This document shows, piece by piece, positions 51,340-60,707 of a stretch of 64,000 nt of DNA (the stretch's first letter is position 1; each line of letters starts with the position of its first letter). Location of the stretch: positions 434,341-498,340 of the forward strand of contig NZ_LISW01000003.1 in the NCBI RefSeq assembly GCF_001905735.1. Direction: 5' to 3'. The notes below the pieces were generated by a model. That model was not told the DNA's origin, made no database searches, and was given only the letters and a program-made list of their open reading frames with translations. The DNA is from Streptomyces sp. CB01249 (GTDB taxonomy: Bacteria; Actinomycetota; Actinomycetes; Streptomycetales; Streptomycetaceae). Position numbers and translations under genes: made by a program.

Positions 51340-51986
51340 TCGAAGATCGGGCCCTGGGTGCGGGTGCGCTTGATCTCGTAGAAGCCGGGGATCGAGGCGA
51401 CCATCAGGGTGCCGTCCCAGAGCTTCGCGGCCTCCTCGCCCTTGGGGGCCGGGGTGACGACCGGGCCGAAGAAGGCGATCTGCTCGCCGTCGGCGCCGGG
51501 GACGGCGATGACCGGGGTGCCGACCTCCTGGCCCACCTTCTCGATGCCCTCCTTGTGGGAGGCGCGCAGCTCGGTGTCGTAGGTGTCGGAGTCCGCGTGG
51601 TCGGCGAGCTCGACGGGGAGGCCGACGTCCTTCAGGGCGTTCTCGACGGCCTCGCGGGTCGGGCCCTCGCCGCGGTTGTGGAAGCGGGTGCCGAGCGCGG
51701 TGTAGAGCGGGCCGACGACCTCGTCGCCGTGCAGCTGCTGGGCGGCGATCACGACGCGGACCGGGCCCCACGCCTTGTTCTCCAGCATGTCGCGGTACTC
51801 GGCGGGCAGCTCGTCGAGCCGGTTCTCGTTGAGCACGGCCAGGCTCATGACGTGCCAGCGGACCTCGACGTCGCGGACCTTCTCCACCTCCAGCATCCAG
51901 CGGGAGGTCATCCAGGCCCAGGGGCAGAGCGGGTCGAACCAGAAGTCGACGGGGGTCTTGCCGGTTGCCGTGCTGTTGTCAGACAT
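51336..51986 (-). CDS. DsbA-family thioredoxin-fold protein (mycothiol-dependent nitroreductase-like)
   Basis: A 216-aa protein. VDFWFDPLCPWAWMTSRWM is the active-site region, with a single cysteine (CPWA) where Rv2466c-type mycothiol-dependent reductases have CPWC. LGTRFHNRGEGPTREAVENALKDVGLP is the DsbA helical insert and GTPVIAVPG the cis-Pro loop. It probably acts as a mycothiol-using reductase or isomerase. ATG 51986 has GAGGAG 6 nt upstream. It is divergent from the first aminopeptidase gene. Confidence 0.86.
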   Translation of the reverse strand: MSDNSTATGKTPVDFWFDPLCPWAWMTSRWMLEVEKVRDVEVRWHVMSLAVLNENRLDELPAEYRDMLENKAWGPVRVVIAAQQLHGDEVVGPLYTALGTRFHNRGEGPTREAVENALKDVGLPVELADHADSDTYDTELRASHKEGIEKVGQEVGTPVIAVPGADGEQIAFFGPVVTPAPKGEEAAKLWDGTLMVASIPGFYEIKRTRTQGPIFD

Positions 51987-52119
51987 GTCTCTCCTCAAGC
52001 GGACCGATCTCACTCCGTGCGCCAGAACGCCGCGAGGCGCCCCGGCCATTCCCGAGTGCCCGGCCGGAGGGCGGCATGGGAGGATCAAACTATTCGAACG
52101 TGACACAAAGGAGTGTGCC

Positions 52120-54711
52120 GTGCCCGGCGAGAACCTGTCCCGAGACGAGGCCCGTGAGCGGGCCGAGCTGCTGACCGTCGACGGTTACGACGTCGAACTC
52201 GACGTCCGCTCCGCGACCGGCGGCCCCGGCGGGAACGACCCGGCGGGCGGTCCGCTGACCTTCCGCTCGGTGACGACGATCCGGTTCCGCGCGGCGCGCG
52301 GCGGCGCATCCACCTTCGCGGACCTCATCGCCCCCTCGGTCAGCGCGGTGACGCTGGACGGCACCGCACTGGACCCGGCGGCCGTGTTCGACGGGGCGCG
52401 GATCGCGCTGGCGGACCTGGCGGAGGGCGAACACGTCCTGGTGGTCGACGCGCAGTGCGCGTACAGCCGGACCGGCGAGGGCATGCACCGCTTCGTGGAC
52501 CCGGAGGACGGCGAGGTCTACCTCTACACCCAGTACGAGCCTGCGGACGCCCGCCGCGTCTTCGCCAACTTCGAACAGCCCGACCTCAAGGCCCCGTACC
52601 GCTTCCGGGTGACGGCGCCCGCCGAGTGGACGGTGTGGAGCAACGGCGCGGAGGAGTCCCGCGAGGGCGGGGTGTGGCGGTTCGCGGAGACCGAGCCGAT
52701 CTCGACGTACATCACGGCGGTCGTCGCCGGTCCGTACCACTACGTCACCGACTCCTACAGCCGGACCTTCGAGGACGGCACGACGCTGGAGATCCCGCTC
52801 GGCGCGATGTGCCGCAAGGGGCTCGCCAAGCACTTCGACTCCGACGACATCTTCCTGATCACCAAGCAGGGCCTGGACTTCTTCCACGAGAACTTCGACT
52901 ACCCGTACCCGTTCGGGAAGTACGACCAGGCGTTCGTGCCGGAGTACAACCTCGGCGCGATGGAGAACCCGGGCTGTGTCACGTTCCGCGAGGAGTACAT
53001 CTTCCGCGGCAAGGTGACGCAGGCGGCGTACGAGGGCCGGGCCAACGTCATCCTGCACGAGATGGCGCACATGTGGTTCGGGGACCTCGTCACCATGCAG
53101 TGGTGGGACGACCTGTGGCTGAAGGAGTCCTTCGCGGACTTCATGGGCGTCTTCGCGATGACCGGCGCGACCCGCTTCGAGGACGGCTGGATCACCTTCG
53201 CCAACAACCGCAAGTCCTGGGCGTACCGCGCCGACCAGCTGCCGTCCACCCACCCGATCACGGCCGACATCCGTGACCTGGAGGACGCCAAGCTGAACTT
53301 CGACGGCATCACGTACGCCAAGGGCGCCTCCGTCCTCAAGCAGCTCGTGGCGTACGTGGGCCGGGAGGCGTTCCTGGAGGGCGCCCGGCGCTACTTCAAG
53401 AAGCACGCGTACGGGAACACCCGGCTCGGGGACCTGCTGTCGGTGCTGTCCGAGACGTCCGGCCGGGACATGACCGCGTGGTCGCGCTCCTGGCTCCAGA
53501 CCGCGGGCGTCAACTCGCTGACCCCGGTGGCGACGTACGACGCGGCCGGCCGGATCACCGAGCTCGCCGTCCTCCAGGAGGCCGCCGAGTCCCACCCGGA
53601 GCTGCGGCCCCACCGGGTCGCCGTCGGCCTGTACCGCCGGGACACCGAGGGCGCGCTGGTGCGTTACGCGCGTGCCGAGGCGGACGTGTCGGGTCCGCGC
53701 ACCGTGATCGGGGAGCTGGCCGGGGCCGAGCGGCCCGAGCTGATCCTCGTCAACGACGACGACCTGACGTACTGCAAGGTCCGCTTCGACGAGGTGTCGC
53801 TCGCCACCCTGCGCGCGCACCTGGGCGACATCACGGACCCGCTGGCCCGGGCGCTGTGCTGGTCGGCGCTGTGGAACCTCACCCGCGACGGGCTGATGCC
53901 CGCCCGCGACTTCGTCTCGCTGGTCCTGGCCTTCGCCGGGCGCGAGACGGACATCGGTGTCCTCCAGATGCTGCACGCCTGGACGCGCGGCGCGCTCGTG
54001 AACTACGCGGCTCCCGCCTGGCGCGAGGAGGGCGGCCGGGCGCTGGCCGAGGGCGCGCTCGGCGAACTGCGGCTCGCCGAGCCGGGCAGCGAGCACCAGC
54101 TCGCCTGGGCCCGGTTCTTCGCGTCGGTCGCCGCGTCGGACTCCGACTTCCAGCTGCTGTCCGGGCTGCTCGACGGCACCGCCCGGATCGACGGGCTTGA
54201 CGTCGACCAGGAGCTGCGCTGGGCGTTCCTGTCCCCGCTGGTCGCCCACAGCGCGGCCGGTGAGGCGGCGGTCGACGCGGAGCTGGCCCGGGACGACACG
54301 GCCTCCGGCAAGCGGCACCACGTACGGTGCCTGGCCTCGCGGCCGTCCGCCGAGGTGAAGGCCCGGGCGTGGGCGGACGTCGTGGAGTCGGACGCGCTGT
54401 CCAACGCCCTGGTGGAGGCGACGATCGCGGGCTTCGCGCAGTCCTCCCAGCGGGAGCTGCTGGCGCCGTACACCGAGCGGTACTTCGAGGCGATCGAGCG
54501 GGTCTGGGCCGAGCGGTCGATCCAGATCGGGATGGCCGTGGTCAGGGGGCTGTTCCCGTCGCTCCAGGACGACCCGGCGACGCTGGAGGCGACCGACGCG
54601 TGGCTGACGGCCCGGGCGGACGCGGCGCCGGCGCTGCGGCGGCTGGTGCTGGAGGCCCGGGACGACCTGGCGCGGGGCCTGCGGGCGCAGGCGGCGGATT
54701 CGGTGGCGTAG
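52120..54711 (+). CDS. pepN: Aminopeptidase N (M1 metallopeptidase), copy 1
   Basis: An 863-aa zinc aminopeptidase. LGAMENPG (exopeptidase GAMEN motif, about 278) and HEMAHMWFGDLV...KESFAD (HExxH-18-E, His about 313) are intact. An N-terminal beta-saddle precedes and a helical ERAP1-like C-terminal domain follows. GTG 52120 (VPGENLSRDEARERAELLTVD) has AAAGGAG at proper spacing. No signal peptide, so it is cytoplasmic. A paralogue at 61323 is similar over its whole length. Confidence 0.94.
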   Translation: MPGENLSRDEARERAELLTVDGYDVELDVRSATGGPGGNDPAGGPLTFRSVTTIRFRAARGGASTFADLIAPSVSAVTLDGTALDPAAVFDGARIALADLAEGEHVLVVDAQCAYSRTGEGMHRFVDPEDGEVYLYTQYEPADARRVFANFEQPDLKAPYRFRVTAPAEWTVWSNGAEESREGGVWRFAETEPISTYITAVVAGPYHYVTDSYSRTFEDGTTLEIPLGAMCRKGLAKHFDSDDIFLITKQGLDFFHENFDYPYPFGKYDQAFVPEYNLGAMENPGCVTFREEYIFRGKVTQAAYEGRANVILHEMAHMWFGDLVTMQWWDDLWLKESFADFMGVFAMTGATRFEDGWITFANNRKSWAYRADQLPSTHPITADIRDLEDAKLNFDGITYAKGASVLKQLVAYVGREAFLEGARRYFKKHAYGNTRLGDLLSVLSETSGRDMTAWSRSWLQTAGVNSLTPVATYDAAGRITELAVLQEAAESHPELRPHRVAVGLYRRDTEGALVRYARAEADVSGPRTVIGELAGAERPELILVNDDDLTYCKVRFDEVSLATLRAHLGDITDPLARALCWSALWNLTRDGLMPARDFVSLVLAFAGRETDIGVLQMLHAWTRGALVNYAAPAWREEGGRALAEGALGELRLAEPGSEHQLAWARFFASVAASDSDFQLLSGLLDGTARIDGLDVDQELRWAFLSPLVAHSAAGEAAVDAELARDDTASGKRHHVRCLASRPSAEVKARAWADVVESDALSNALVEATIAGFAQSSQRELLAPYTERYFEAIERVWAERSIQIGMAVVRGLFPSLQDDPATLEATDAWLTARADAAPALRRLVLEARDDLARGLRAQAADSVA

Positions 54712-54825
54712 GGCCTTCGGCCCGGGGCGGCCGGGCGGCGATGCAGAACGGTGTTCTTGTCCGGATATGTCGACGGGCCTGTAACAACGGTTAACGTCAC
54801 GCCCGTTGGCGGGATACACCGGAGC

Positions 54826-55869
54826 ATGACCCAGAACACCCCGCTCCAGTCCGGCCGCCCCGTTCCCTCCCGTGGGCGTCAACGCGTCGTCTCCGCCGCC
54901 CAGTTGAAGGCGATGGGCGTGCCCGTCGGGCGGGCGGTGGAGCGGTGCGGGGACGGCGGGCCTTGGCAGCAGGCGCTGCCCGGGGTCTTCGTCCTGCACC
55001 CCGGGGAGCTCAGCGGCCCGGAGCGGCTGCGGTCCGCCCTGCTGTACGCGGGCCGCCCGCCGGCCTCCGGACGGCGCCCCGCCCCCGGGCGGACCGCGGA
55101 CCCGGCGTACGGCGACGCGGTGCTCACCGGGCTCGCCGCGCTCTCGCTGTACGGCTTCGCCGCCGCGCCGCCCGCCGCCTCCGTGGAGCGGGTCGACGTG
55201 CTGGTGCCCCGGGTGCGGCGGCTGCGCTCGGCCGGGTACGCCCGGCTGCTGCGGACCGCCGAACCGCCGGGCCCGGAGTGGGTGGACGGGCTGCCGGTGG
55301 CCCCGGTGGCGCGGGCGCTGGCGGACGCGGTGGCCGGGCTCGGGGACGCGGTCACGGTGCGCCGGCTGCTCACCGAGGCGGTGCGCGGCGGTCACTGCGA
55401 ACCGGCCGTGCTGGTGGGCGAGCTGAACCGGGCGAAGGTGCTCGGCCGGCCGCAGGTGGTCGGCGCGATCGACTCGCTGCTCGCCGAGGGCCGGGCGATG
55501 GCGGAGGAGCGGCTGTACGCCATGGTGCGCACGCACGGGCTCAAGGAGCCTTTGTGGAACGTGGACCTGAGGCTGCCCGGCGGCCCGCACCTGGGGCGCG
55601 TGGACGCCTACTGGCCCGAGGAGGCGGTCGCGGTGGAGCTGGACGCCAGGGCCCCGCGCCACAGCCGCCAGGACGAGAAGCACGAGGCCGAGTGGTCGGC
55701 GTACGCGGCGCGGCGCGAGCACCTGGAGCGGCTCGGCGTCACCGTCGTGCACCTCACGCCGAGGAAGCTGCGGGACGCGCTCGGGCAGCAGGCGACCGTG
55801 GTCCGGACAGCGCTGATGGCCGCGGCGGACCGGGAGCCGGCGGCGTACGTGATGATCCTTCCCCGCTGA
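54826..55869 (+). CDS. AbiEi-like N-terminus with PD-(D/E)XK-like C-terminus, function unknown
   Basis: A 347-aa protein. Residues about 15-60 resemble the winged-helix start of AbiEi-type antitoxins and related regulators (VSAAQLKAMGVPVGRAVERC...LPGVFVLH). The middle (about 90-230) is the usual continuation of that family (LTGLAALSLYGFA, VARALADAV). The C-terminus has GRVDAYWPEEAVAVELDAR, an Asp...Glu-x-Asp pattern like the DUF559/Vsr PD-(D/E)XK nuclease core, followed by LGVTVVHLTPRKL. Such proteins are common and often solitary in actinomycetes. No AbiEii toxin is adjacent. ATG 54826 has CCGGAG upstream. Regulator or nuclease is undecided. Confidence 0.7.
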   Translation: MTQNTPLQSGRPVPSRGRQRVVSAAQLKAMGVPVGRAVERCGDGGPWQQALPGVFVLHPGELSGPERLRSALLYAGRPPASGRRPAPGRTADPAYGDAVLTGLAALSLYGFAAAPPAASVERVDVLVPRVRRLRSAGYARLLRTAEPPGPEWVDGLPVAPVARALADAVAGLGDAVTVRRLLTEAVRGGHCEPAVLVGELNRAKVLGRPQVVGAIDSLLAEGRAMAEERLYAMVRTHGLKEPLWNVDLRLPGGPHLGRVDAYWPEEAVAVELDARAPRHSRQDEKHEAEWSAYAARREHLERLGVTVVHLTPRKLRDALGQQATVVRTALMAAADREPAAYVMILPR

Positions 55870-56094
55870 ACCGGGGCTCCACACCTCACGCCTCCGCCCC
55901 GCACGCCACATGGCTGAATTCGCGTCCCGTATGGGCCCGTTCGTCCCTGCTGACGCTCCCGTACCGGTGGCGGAATCCCGCCATGTACCCAACAAGCCCC
56001 CCACAACTCTCCACAAACCCCTGTCATTTACGAAAGGGTGAGCGGTCATCCGGTACCGATTTCCGGACTCTCTCTTTCACATACAGGGATGCTG

Positions 56095-59000
56095 ATGACC
56101 TCCGAATCCCCCGGCTCCATATCCGGAGCGAGACGCGCGGCCCGGGTGGCGGCCGCCGCCGGTCTGGTGGCCGCGCTGGCCGCCACCGGTGTCGCCCCCG
56201 TCTTCGCCGCCGACGATCCGGCCTCCTCCCCCGTCAAGGCCGCCGGCACCGCTCCGGCGGACAAGCTGGGCACCGCCGACGCCGAGGTCCTGACCAAGGC
56301 CAAGGCCAAGGGCGAGAAGAACGTCACGATGATGGTCGCGACCGCCCCCGGCGCGACCGAGCAGGTCCGCAAGCAGCTGGACGCCGTCAAGGGCTCCGTG
56401 CTGGGGCGCGCCTACGACAAGCTGGGCTACGTACGCGCGACCGTGCCGACCGCGACCGCCGAGGCCACCATCAAGGCGGCGTCGAAGCTCAGCTCCGTCC
56501 ACGGCATCGATCTCAAGCAGGAGATCGTGCTGGACGACCCGACGCCCGCGGCCGACCGGGCGACCGGCGCCAAGAGCAAGGCGAAGTCCACCGGCAGCTA
56601 CCCGGCCCCCGGGAAGAAGACGCCGGCGAAGAACCCGTACAACCCGTCCTTCGAGACGGGCGCGGTCGACTTCGTGAAGCAGCACCCGAAGGCGGACGGC
56701 CGCGGGATCACCATCGGCGTCCTGGACGCGGGCGTCGACATCGCGCACCCCGCGCTCCAGAAGACCACCACCGGTGAGCGCAAGATCACCGACTGGGTGA
56801 CCGCCACCGACCCGGTGAGCGACGGCGACGGCACCTGGCTGCGGATGACGGACGCCGTCTCCGGCCCGGTGTTCACGTACAAGGGGCGTACGTACAACGC
56901 GCCCAAGGGCTCGTACCGGATCGCCCTGTTCGCCGAGGCCGCCACCAAGGGCGGCGACATGGCGGGCGACCTGAACCGCGACGGCGACACCACCGACACC
57001 TGGGCCGTGCTCTACGACCCGGTCACCGGCGCCTCCCGGGTCGACCTGAACGACAACGGCGACTTCCGCGACGACACCGCCCTCAAGCCGTACAAGGAGA
57101 AGCACCAGGTCTCCTACTTCGGCAAGGACAACCCGCGCACGGACGTCGTGGAGCGCATCCCGTTCGTCGTCGAGAACCGCAAGGACGTCGTCTACAACGC
57201 GGCCGGCGACACCTCCGACTACGTCTCCATCGGGGTCATCGAGTCCGAGCACGGGACGCACGTCGCCGGCATCACCGCCGCCAACGGCCTCTTCGGCGGC
57301 CAGATGAACGGTGCCGCGCCCGGCGCGAAGATCGTCTCCTCGCGCGCCTGCACCTGGTCCGGCGGCTGCACCAACATCGCGCTCACCGAGGGCATGATCG
57401 ACCTCGTCGTGAACCGCGGCGTCGACGTCGTCAACATGTCGATCGGCGGCCTGCCGCCGCTGAACGACGGCAACAACGCCCGCTCCGAGCTGTACAAGCG
57501 GCTGGTCGACATCTACGGCGTCCAGCTGGTCATCTCGGCCGGCAACGACGGCCCCGGCGTCAACACCATCGGTGACCCCGGCCTCGCCGACCACGTCATC
57601 TCGGTCGGCGCGTCCATCTCCAAGGAGACCTGGGCCGCCAACTACGGCTCCAACGTCACCAAGAAGTACGACATGCTGCCCTTCTCCTCGCGCGGCCCGC
57701 GTGAGGACGGCGGCTTCACGCCGACCCTGACGGCGCCCGGCGCGTCGATCAACTCGACGCAGACCTGGCTGCCCGGTTCGCCGGTCGCCGAGGCGGGCTA
57801 CTCGCTCCCGGCGGGCTACTCCATGCTCCAGGGCACGTCGATGGCCTCCCCGCAGGCCGCCGGCGCCACCGCGCTGCTGCTGTCCGCCGCGAAGCAGAAG
57901 CACATCGAGCTGCCCCCGGCCGACCTGCGCACCGCGCTGACCAGCACCGCCACCAAGATCAAGGACGTGCCCGCGCACGCCCAGGGCGCCGGTCTGATCA
58001 ACATCGTGGACGCCTGGAAGCTGATCGCGAAGCAGGGCGCCCCGGCGCACGAGTACTCGGTCAAGGCCCCCGTCGACACCGCGATCGACTTCGCGCTGAA
58101 GACCCCGGGCTTCGGCACCGGCCTGTACGACCGCGAGGGCGGCCTCCAGGCCGGCCAGAAGAAGACCTACGACGTCACGGTCACCCGCACCACGGGCCCG
58201 GACAAGAAGGTCGAGCACAAGCTCTCCTGGAAGTACAACGACGGCACCTTCTCGCTGGTCGGCTCCAAGAAGGTCTCGCTGCCGCTGGGCAAGCCGGTCA
58301 CGGTCAAGGTCCAGGCGAAGCCGGGCAGCGCGGGCGTGCACAGCGCGATCCTCCAGCTGGACGACAAGAAGACCGCCGGCACCGACCAGCAGATCCTGAC
58401 GACGGTCGTCGTCTCCAAGGCGCTGGCGAAGCCGTCCTACGCGTTCAAGGCGTCCGGCTCGGTGCAGCGCAACGGCACCACGTCGTACTTCGTGACCGTG
58501 CCGGAGGGCGCCAAGACCCTTGAGGTCGCGATGAGCGCCCTGCGCTCGGGCAGCCAGACCCGCTTCATCGCCATCCACCCGTACGGGGTGCCGGTGGACG
58601 ACAGCGGTACGCCGTTCTGCTACCCGAACTACGAGAACCCGGCCAACACCTGCCGCCCGGACGCGCGCTCCTACCCGGACCCGCAGCCCGGCGTCTGGGA
58701 GATCGAGGTCGAGGCCCGGCGCACGTCGCCGCTGCTGGACAACCCGTACAAGCTGGACGTGGCGCTGCTCGGCGCGACCTTCGACCCGGCGGTGCAGACC
58801 ATCGCCGAGGCGAAGATCGGCACCCCGGCGTCGGTCGACTGGAAGGTCACCAACAACGCGGGTCCCCTGGAGGGCAAGCTCAAGGGCGGCTCGCTGGGCT
58901 CCGCCGACGTCGAGCGCCCGTCGATCTCCACGGGCGGCGAGTACGTCAAGGAGGTCACCATCGGTGAGGGCGTCGAGAAGCTGGACGTCGCCATCGGCGG

Positions 59001-59397
59001 TACCAGCGACGCCAACGCCGACCTCGACCTGTACGTGTACAAGGGGAGCGCCGAGGTCGGCTCCTCCACCACGGCCGGTTCCGAGGAGTCCGTCAGCCTG
59101 GTGAAGCCGGCCGCCGGCACGTACACCGTCGTCATCGACGGGTACGACGTCCCGGCCGGGACCACCGAGTACGACTACCGCGACGTGTACTACTCCGCGT
59201 CGCTCGGCACGATCTCCGTGGACGAGTCGAAGGCCGTGAACCTGGCCGCCGGCGCGTCCGCCCAGGTCGGCGCCGAGGTGAAGGTGGCCGGTGCGGCTCC
59301 CGAGGGGCGGCAGTTCTTCGGCGAGGTCAGCCTCGTGAACGCCCGGGGCACCGCGGCGGGCACCGGCAGCGTCGTGATCGAGAAGGTCACGCCGTAG
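56095..59397 (+). CDS. Large secreted subtilisin-family (S8) serine protease
   Basis: A 1100-aa protein with a Sec/Tat-like signal (SGARRAARVAAAAGLVAALAATG, cleavage near VFA-AD). An I9-like propeptide region follows (about 80-145, KNVTMMVATAPGATEQVRKQL). The catalytic triad is Asp211 (IGVLDAGVDIAHPA), His389 (EHGTHVAG) and Ser582 (GTSMASPQAAG). The about 170-residue gap between Asp and His holds an insert. The C-terminal 450 residues are beta-rich, with a PPC-like domain near the end (ADLDLYVYKGSAEVG). It is a secreted, possibly wall-associated, protease. ATG 56095 is chosen over 56089 because AGGGA lies 7 nt before it. It stands alone with its own terminator. Confidence 0.92.
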   Translation: MTSESPGSISGARRAARVAAAAGLVAALAATGVAPVFAADDPASSPVKAAGTAPADKLGTADAEVLTKAKAKGEKNVTMMVATAPGATEQVRKQLDAVKGSVLGRAYDKLGYVRATVPTATAEATIKAASKLSSVHGIDLKQEIVLDDPTPAADRATGAKSKAKSTGSYPAPGKKTPAKNPYNPSFETGAVDFVKQHPKADGRGITIGVLDAGVDIAHPALQKTTTGERKITDWVTATDPVSDGDGTWLRMTDAVSGPVFTYKGRTYNAPKGSYRIALFAEAATKGGDMAGDLNRDGDTTDTWAVLYDPVTGASRVDLNDNGDFRDDTALKPYKEKHQVSYFGKDNPRTDVVERIPFVVENRKDVVYNAAGDTSDYVSIGVIESEHGTHVAGITAANGLFGGQMNGAAPGAKIVSSRACTWSGGCTNIALTEGMIDLVVNRGVDVVNMSIGGLPPLNDGNNARSELYKRLVDIYGVQLVISAGNDGPGVNTIGDPGLADHVISVGASISKETWAANYGSNVTKKYDMLPFSSRGPREDGGFTPTLTAPGASINSTQTWLPGSPVAEAGYSLPAGYSMLQGTSMASPQAAGATALLLSAAKQKHIELPPADLRTALTSTATKIKDVPAHAQGAGLINIVDAWKLIAKQGAPAHEYSVKAPVDTAIDFALKTPGFGTGLYDREGGLQAGQKKTYDVTVTRTTGPDKKVEHKLSWKYNDGTFSLVGSKKVSLPLGKPVTVKVQAKPGSAGVHSAILQLDDKKTAGTDQQILTTVVVSKALAKPSYAFKASGSVQRNGTTSYFVTVPEGAKTLEVAMSALRSGSQTRFIAIHPYGVPVDDSGTPFCYPNYENPANTCRPDARSYPDPQPGVWEIEVEARRTSPLLDNPYKLDVALLGATFDPAVQTIAEAKIGTPASVDWKVTNNAGPLEGKLKGGSLGSADVERPSISTGGEYVKEVTIGEGVEKLDVAIGGTSDANADLDLYVYKGSAEVGSSTTAGSEESVSLVKPAAGTYTVVIDGYDVPAGTTEYDYRDVYYSASLGTISVDESKAVNLAAGASAQVGAEVKVAGAAPEGRQFFGEVSLVNARGTAAGTGSVVIEKVTP

Positions 59398-59411
59398 CCA
59401 CACGGTGCCGA

Positions 59412-59436
59412 ACATGTGATCCGTACATGTGATCCG
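59412..59436. repeat. Near-tandem repeat ACATGTGATCCG x2
   Basis: ACATGTGATCCG occurs at 59412-59423 and 59425-59436 (13-nt period), between the protease stop and its terminator. Confidence 0.95.
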
Positions 59437-59441
59437 AACGG

Positions 59442-59478
59442 CAGTGGGGCGGGTGCTCACCGGGCACCCGCCCCACTG
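59442..59478 (+). terminator. Terminator after subtilase gene
   Basis: 14-bp perfect arms CAGTGGGGCGGGTG/CACCCGCCCCACTG with a 9-nt loop. Confidence 0.85.
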
Positions 59479-59588
59479 TGCTGCGCGCCACTCGTCCGCA
59501 GGCCGGACAATGGATTGGACAAGGCGGGCGTGGACATACGCATCATGGACCGGCAACCGTGCCCGTTCGTACGTCTGAGGGAGTTCCT

Positions 59589-60617
59589 GTGAAGGTCGGA
59601 ATCGTCGGCGCCACCGGTCAGGTGGGCAAGGTCATGCGCAGCATCCTGGCCGAGCGGAAGTTCCCGGCCGACGAGCTGCGGCTGTTCGCCTCCGCGCGGT
59701 CGGCGGGCTCCGTCATCGAGTGGCAGGGCCGCGAGATCACCGTCGAGGACGCCGCCACGGCCGACTACACGGGCCTGGACATCGTGCTGTTCTCCGCCGG
59801 TGGCGCGACCTCGAAGGCGCTCGCCGAGAAGGTCGCCTCGCAGGGCGCCGTCGTGATCGACAACTCCTCCGCCTGGCGCAAGGACCCCCAGGTCCCGCTG
59901 GTCGTCTCCGAGGTCAACCCGCACGCGATCGCGGACCGCCCCAAGGGCATCATCGCCAACCCGAACTGCACCACGATGGCCGCGATGCCCGTGCTGCGCC
60001 CGCTGCACGAGGAGGCGGGGCTCGAAGCGCTGACCGTCGCCACGTACCAGGCGGTCTCCGGCTCCGGTCTCGCCGGGGTCGCCGAGCTGCACGGCCAGGC
60101 GTCCAAGGTCGTCGCCGACGCGGACAAGCTCACGCACGACGGCTCGGCCGTGGACTTCCCGGAGCCGGGTGTCTACAAGCGCCCCATCGCCTTCAACGTG
60201 CTGCCGCTGGCCGGGTCCATCGTGGACGACGGCTCCTTCGAGACGGACGAGGAGCAGAAGCTCCGCAACGAGTCCCGCAAGATCCTGGAGATCCCGGAGC
60301 TGAAGGTCTCCGGCACCTGTGTCCGCGTCCCGGTCTTCTCCGGCCACTCCCTCCAGGTCAACGCCCGCTTCGCCCGGCCGGTCTCGGTGGAGCGCGCGTA
60401 CGAGCTGCTGAAGGACGCGCCGGGCGTCGAGCTGTCCGAGATCCCGACGCCGCTGCAGGCCGCGGGCAAGGACGCGTCGTACGTGGGGCGCATCCGCAAC
60501 GACGAGACCGCGGAGAACGGTCTCGCGCTGTTCGTCTCCAACGACAACCTGCGCAAGGGCGCGGCGCTGAACGCGGTCCAGATCGCGGAGCTCGTCGCAG
60601 CGGAGCTGCGGGGCTGA
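59589..60617 (+). CDS. asd: Aspartate-semialdehyde dehydrogenase
   Basis: A 342-aa enzyme reducing aspartyl phosphate to aspartate semialdehyde, the branch point to lysine/diaminopimelate, threonine and methionine. GIVGATGQVGKVMRSIL binds NADP. The catalytic Cys127 is in ANPNCTTM, and VPVFSGHSLQVN contains the active-site His. GTG 59589 has GAGGGAG 6 nt upstream. No aspartokinase gene is adjacent, although asd often follows lysC in actinomycetes. From memory S. coelicolor also has a second asd here. Confidence 0.95.
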   Translation: MKVGIVGATGQVGKVMRSILAERKFPADELRLFASARSAGSVIEWQGREITVEDAATADYTGLDIVLFSAGGATSKALAEKVASQGAVVIDNSSAWRKDPQVPLVVSEVNPHAIADRPKGIIANPNCTTMAAMPVLRPLHEEAGLEALTVATYQAVSGSGLAGVAELHGQASKVVADADKLTHDGSAVDFPEPGVYKRPIAFNVLPLAGSIVDDGSFETDEEQKLRNESRKILEIPELKVSGTCVRVPVFSGHSLQVNARFARPVSVERAYELLKDAPGVELSEIPTPLQAAGKDASYVGRIRNDETAENGLALFVSNDNLRKGAALNAVQIAELVAAELRG

Positions 60618-60626
60618 CCCTGTGTG

Positions 60627-60700
60627 TCCTCAATCGCCGGACGGGCTGAATTTTCAGCCCCTCCGGCGATTGAGGAGCGGGGTCCGGGGCAGCGCCCCGG
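60627..60700. repeat. Streptomyces-type intergenic repeat / double hairpin
   Basis: TCCTCAATCGCCGGA and TCCGGCGATTGAGGA form a 15-bp perfect stem around a smaller GGGCTGAA/TTCAGCCC stem (60627-60676). It is followed by a GC hairpin CCGGGGC-AGC-GCCCCGG (60684-60700). The wording (CCTCAAtCGCCGGA...GGGGTCCGGGGC) is that of a dispersed element found in many Streptomyces genomes after genes. It probably terminates asd and the convergent DUF1203 gene. Confidence 0.85.
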
Positions 60701-60707
60701 GCGGGGC

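Noticed and set aside
52090..56049. A 1319-codon minus-strand frame opposite the first aminopeptidase
   Set aside because: It has no recognisable domain and covers a gene with intact M1 motifs. It is a GC-bias shadow.
56077..59556. A 1159-codon minus-strand frame opposite the subtilase
   Set aside because: Val/Arg/Gly/Asp-rich shadow without motifs; the subtilase has signal peptide and catalytic triad.
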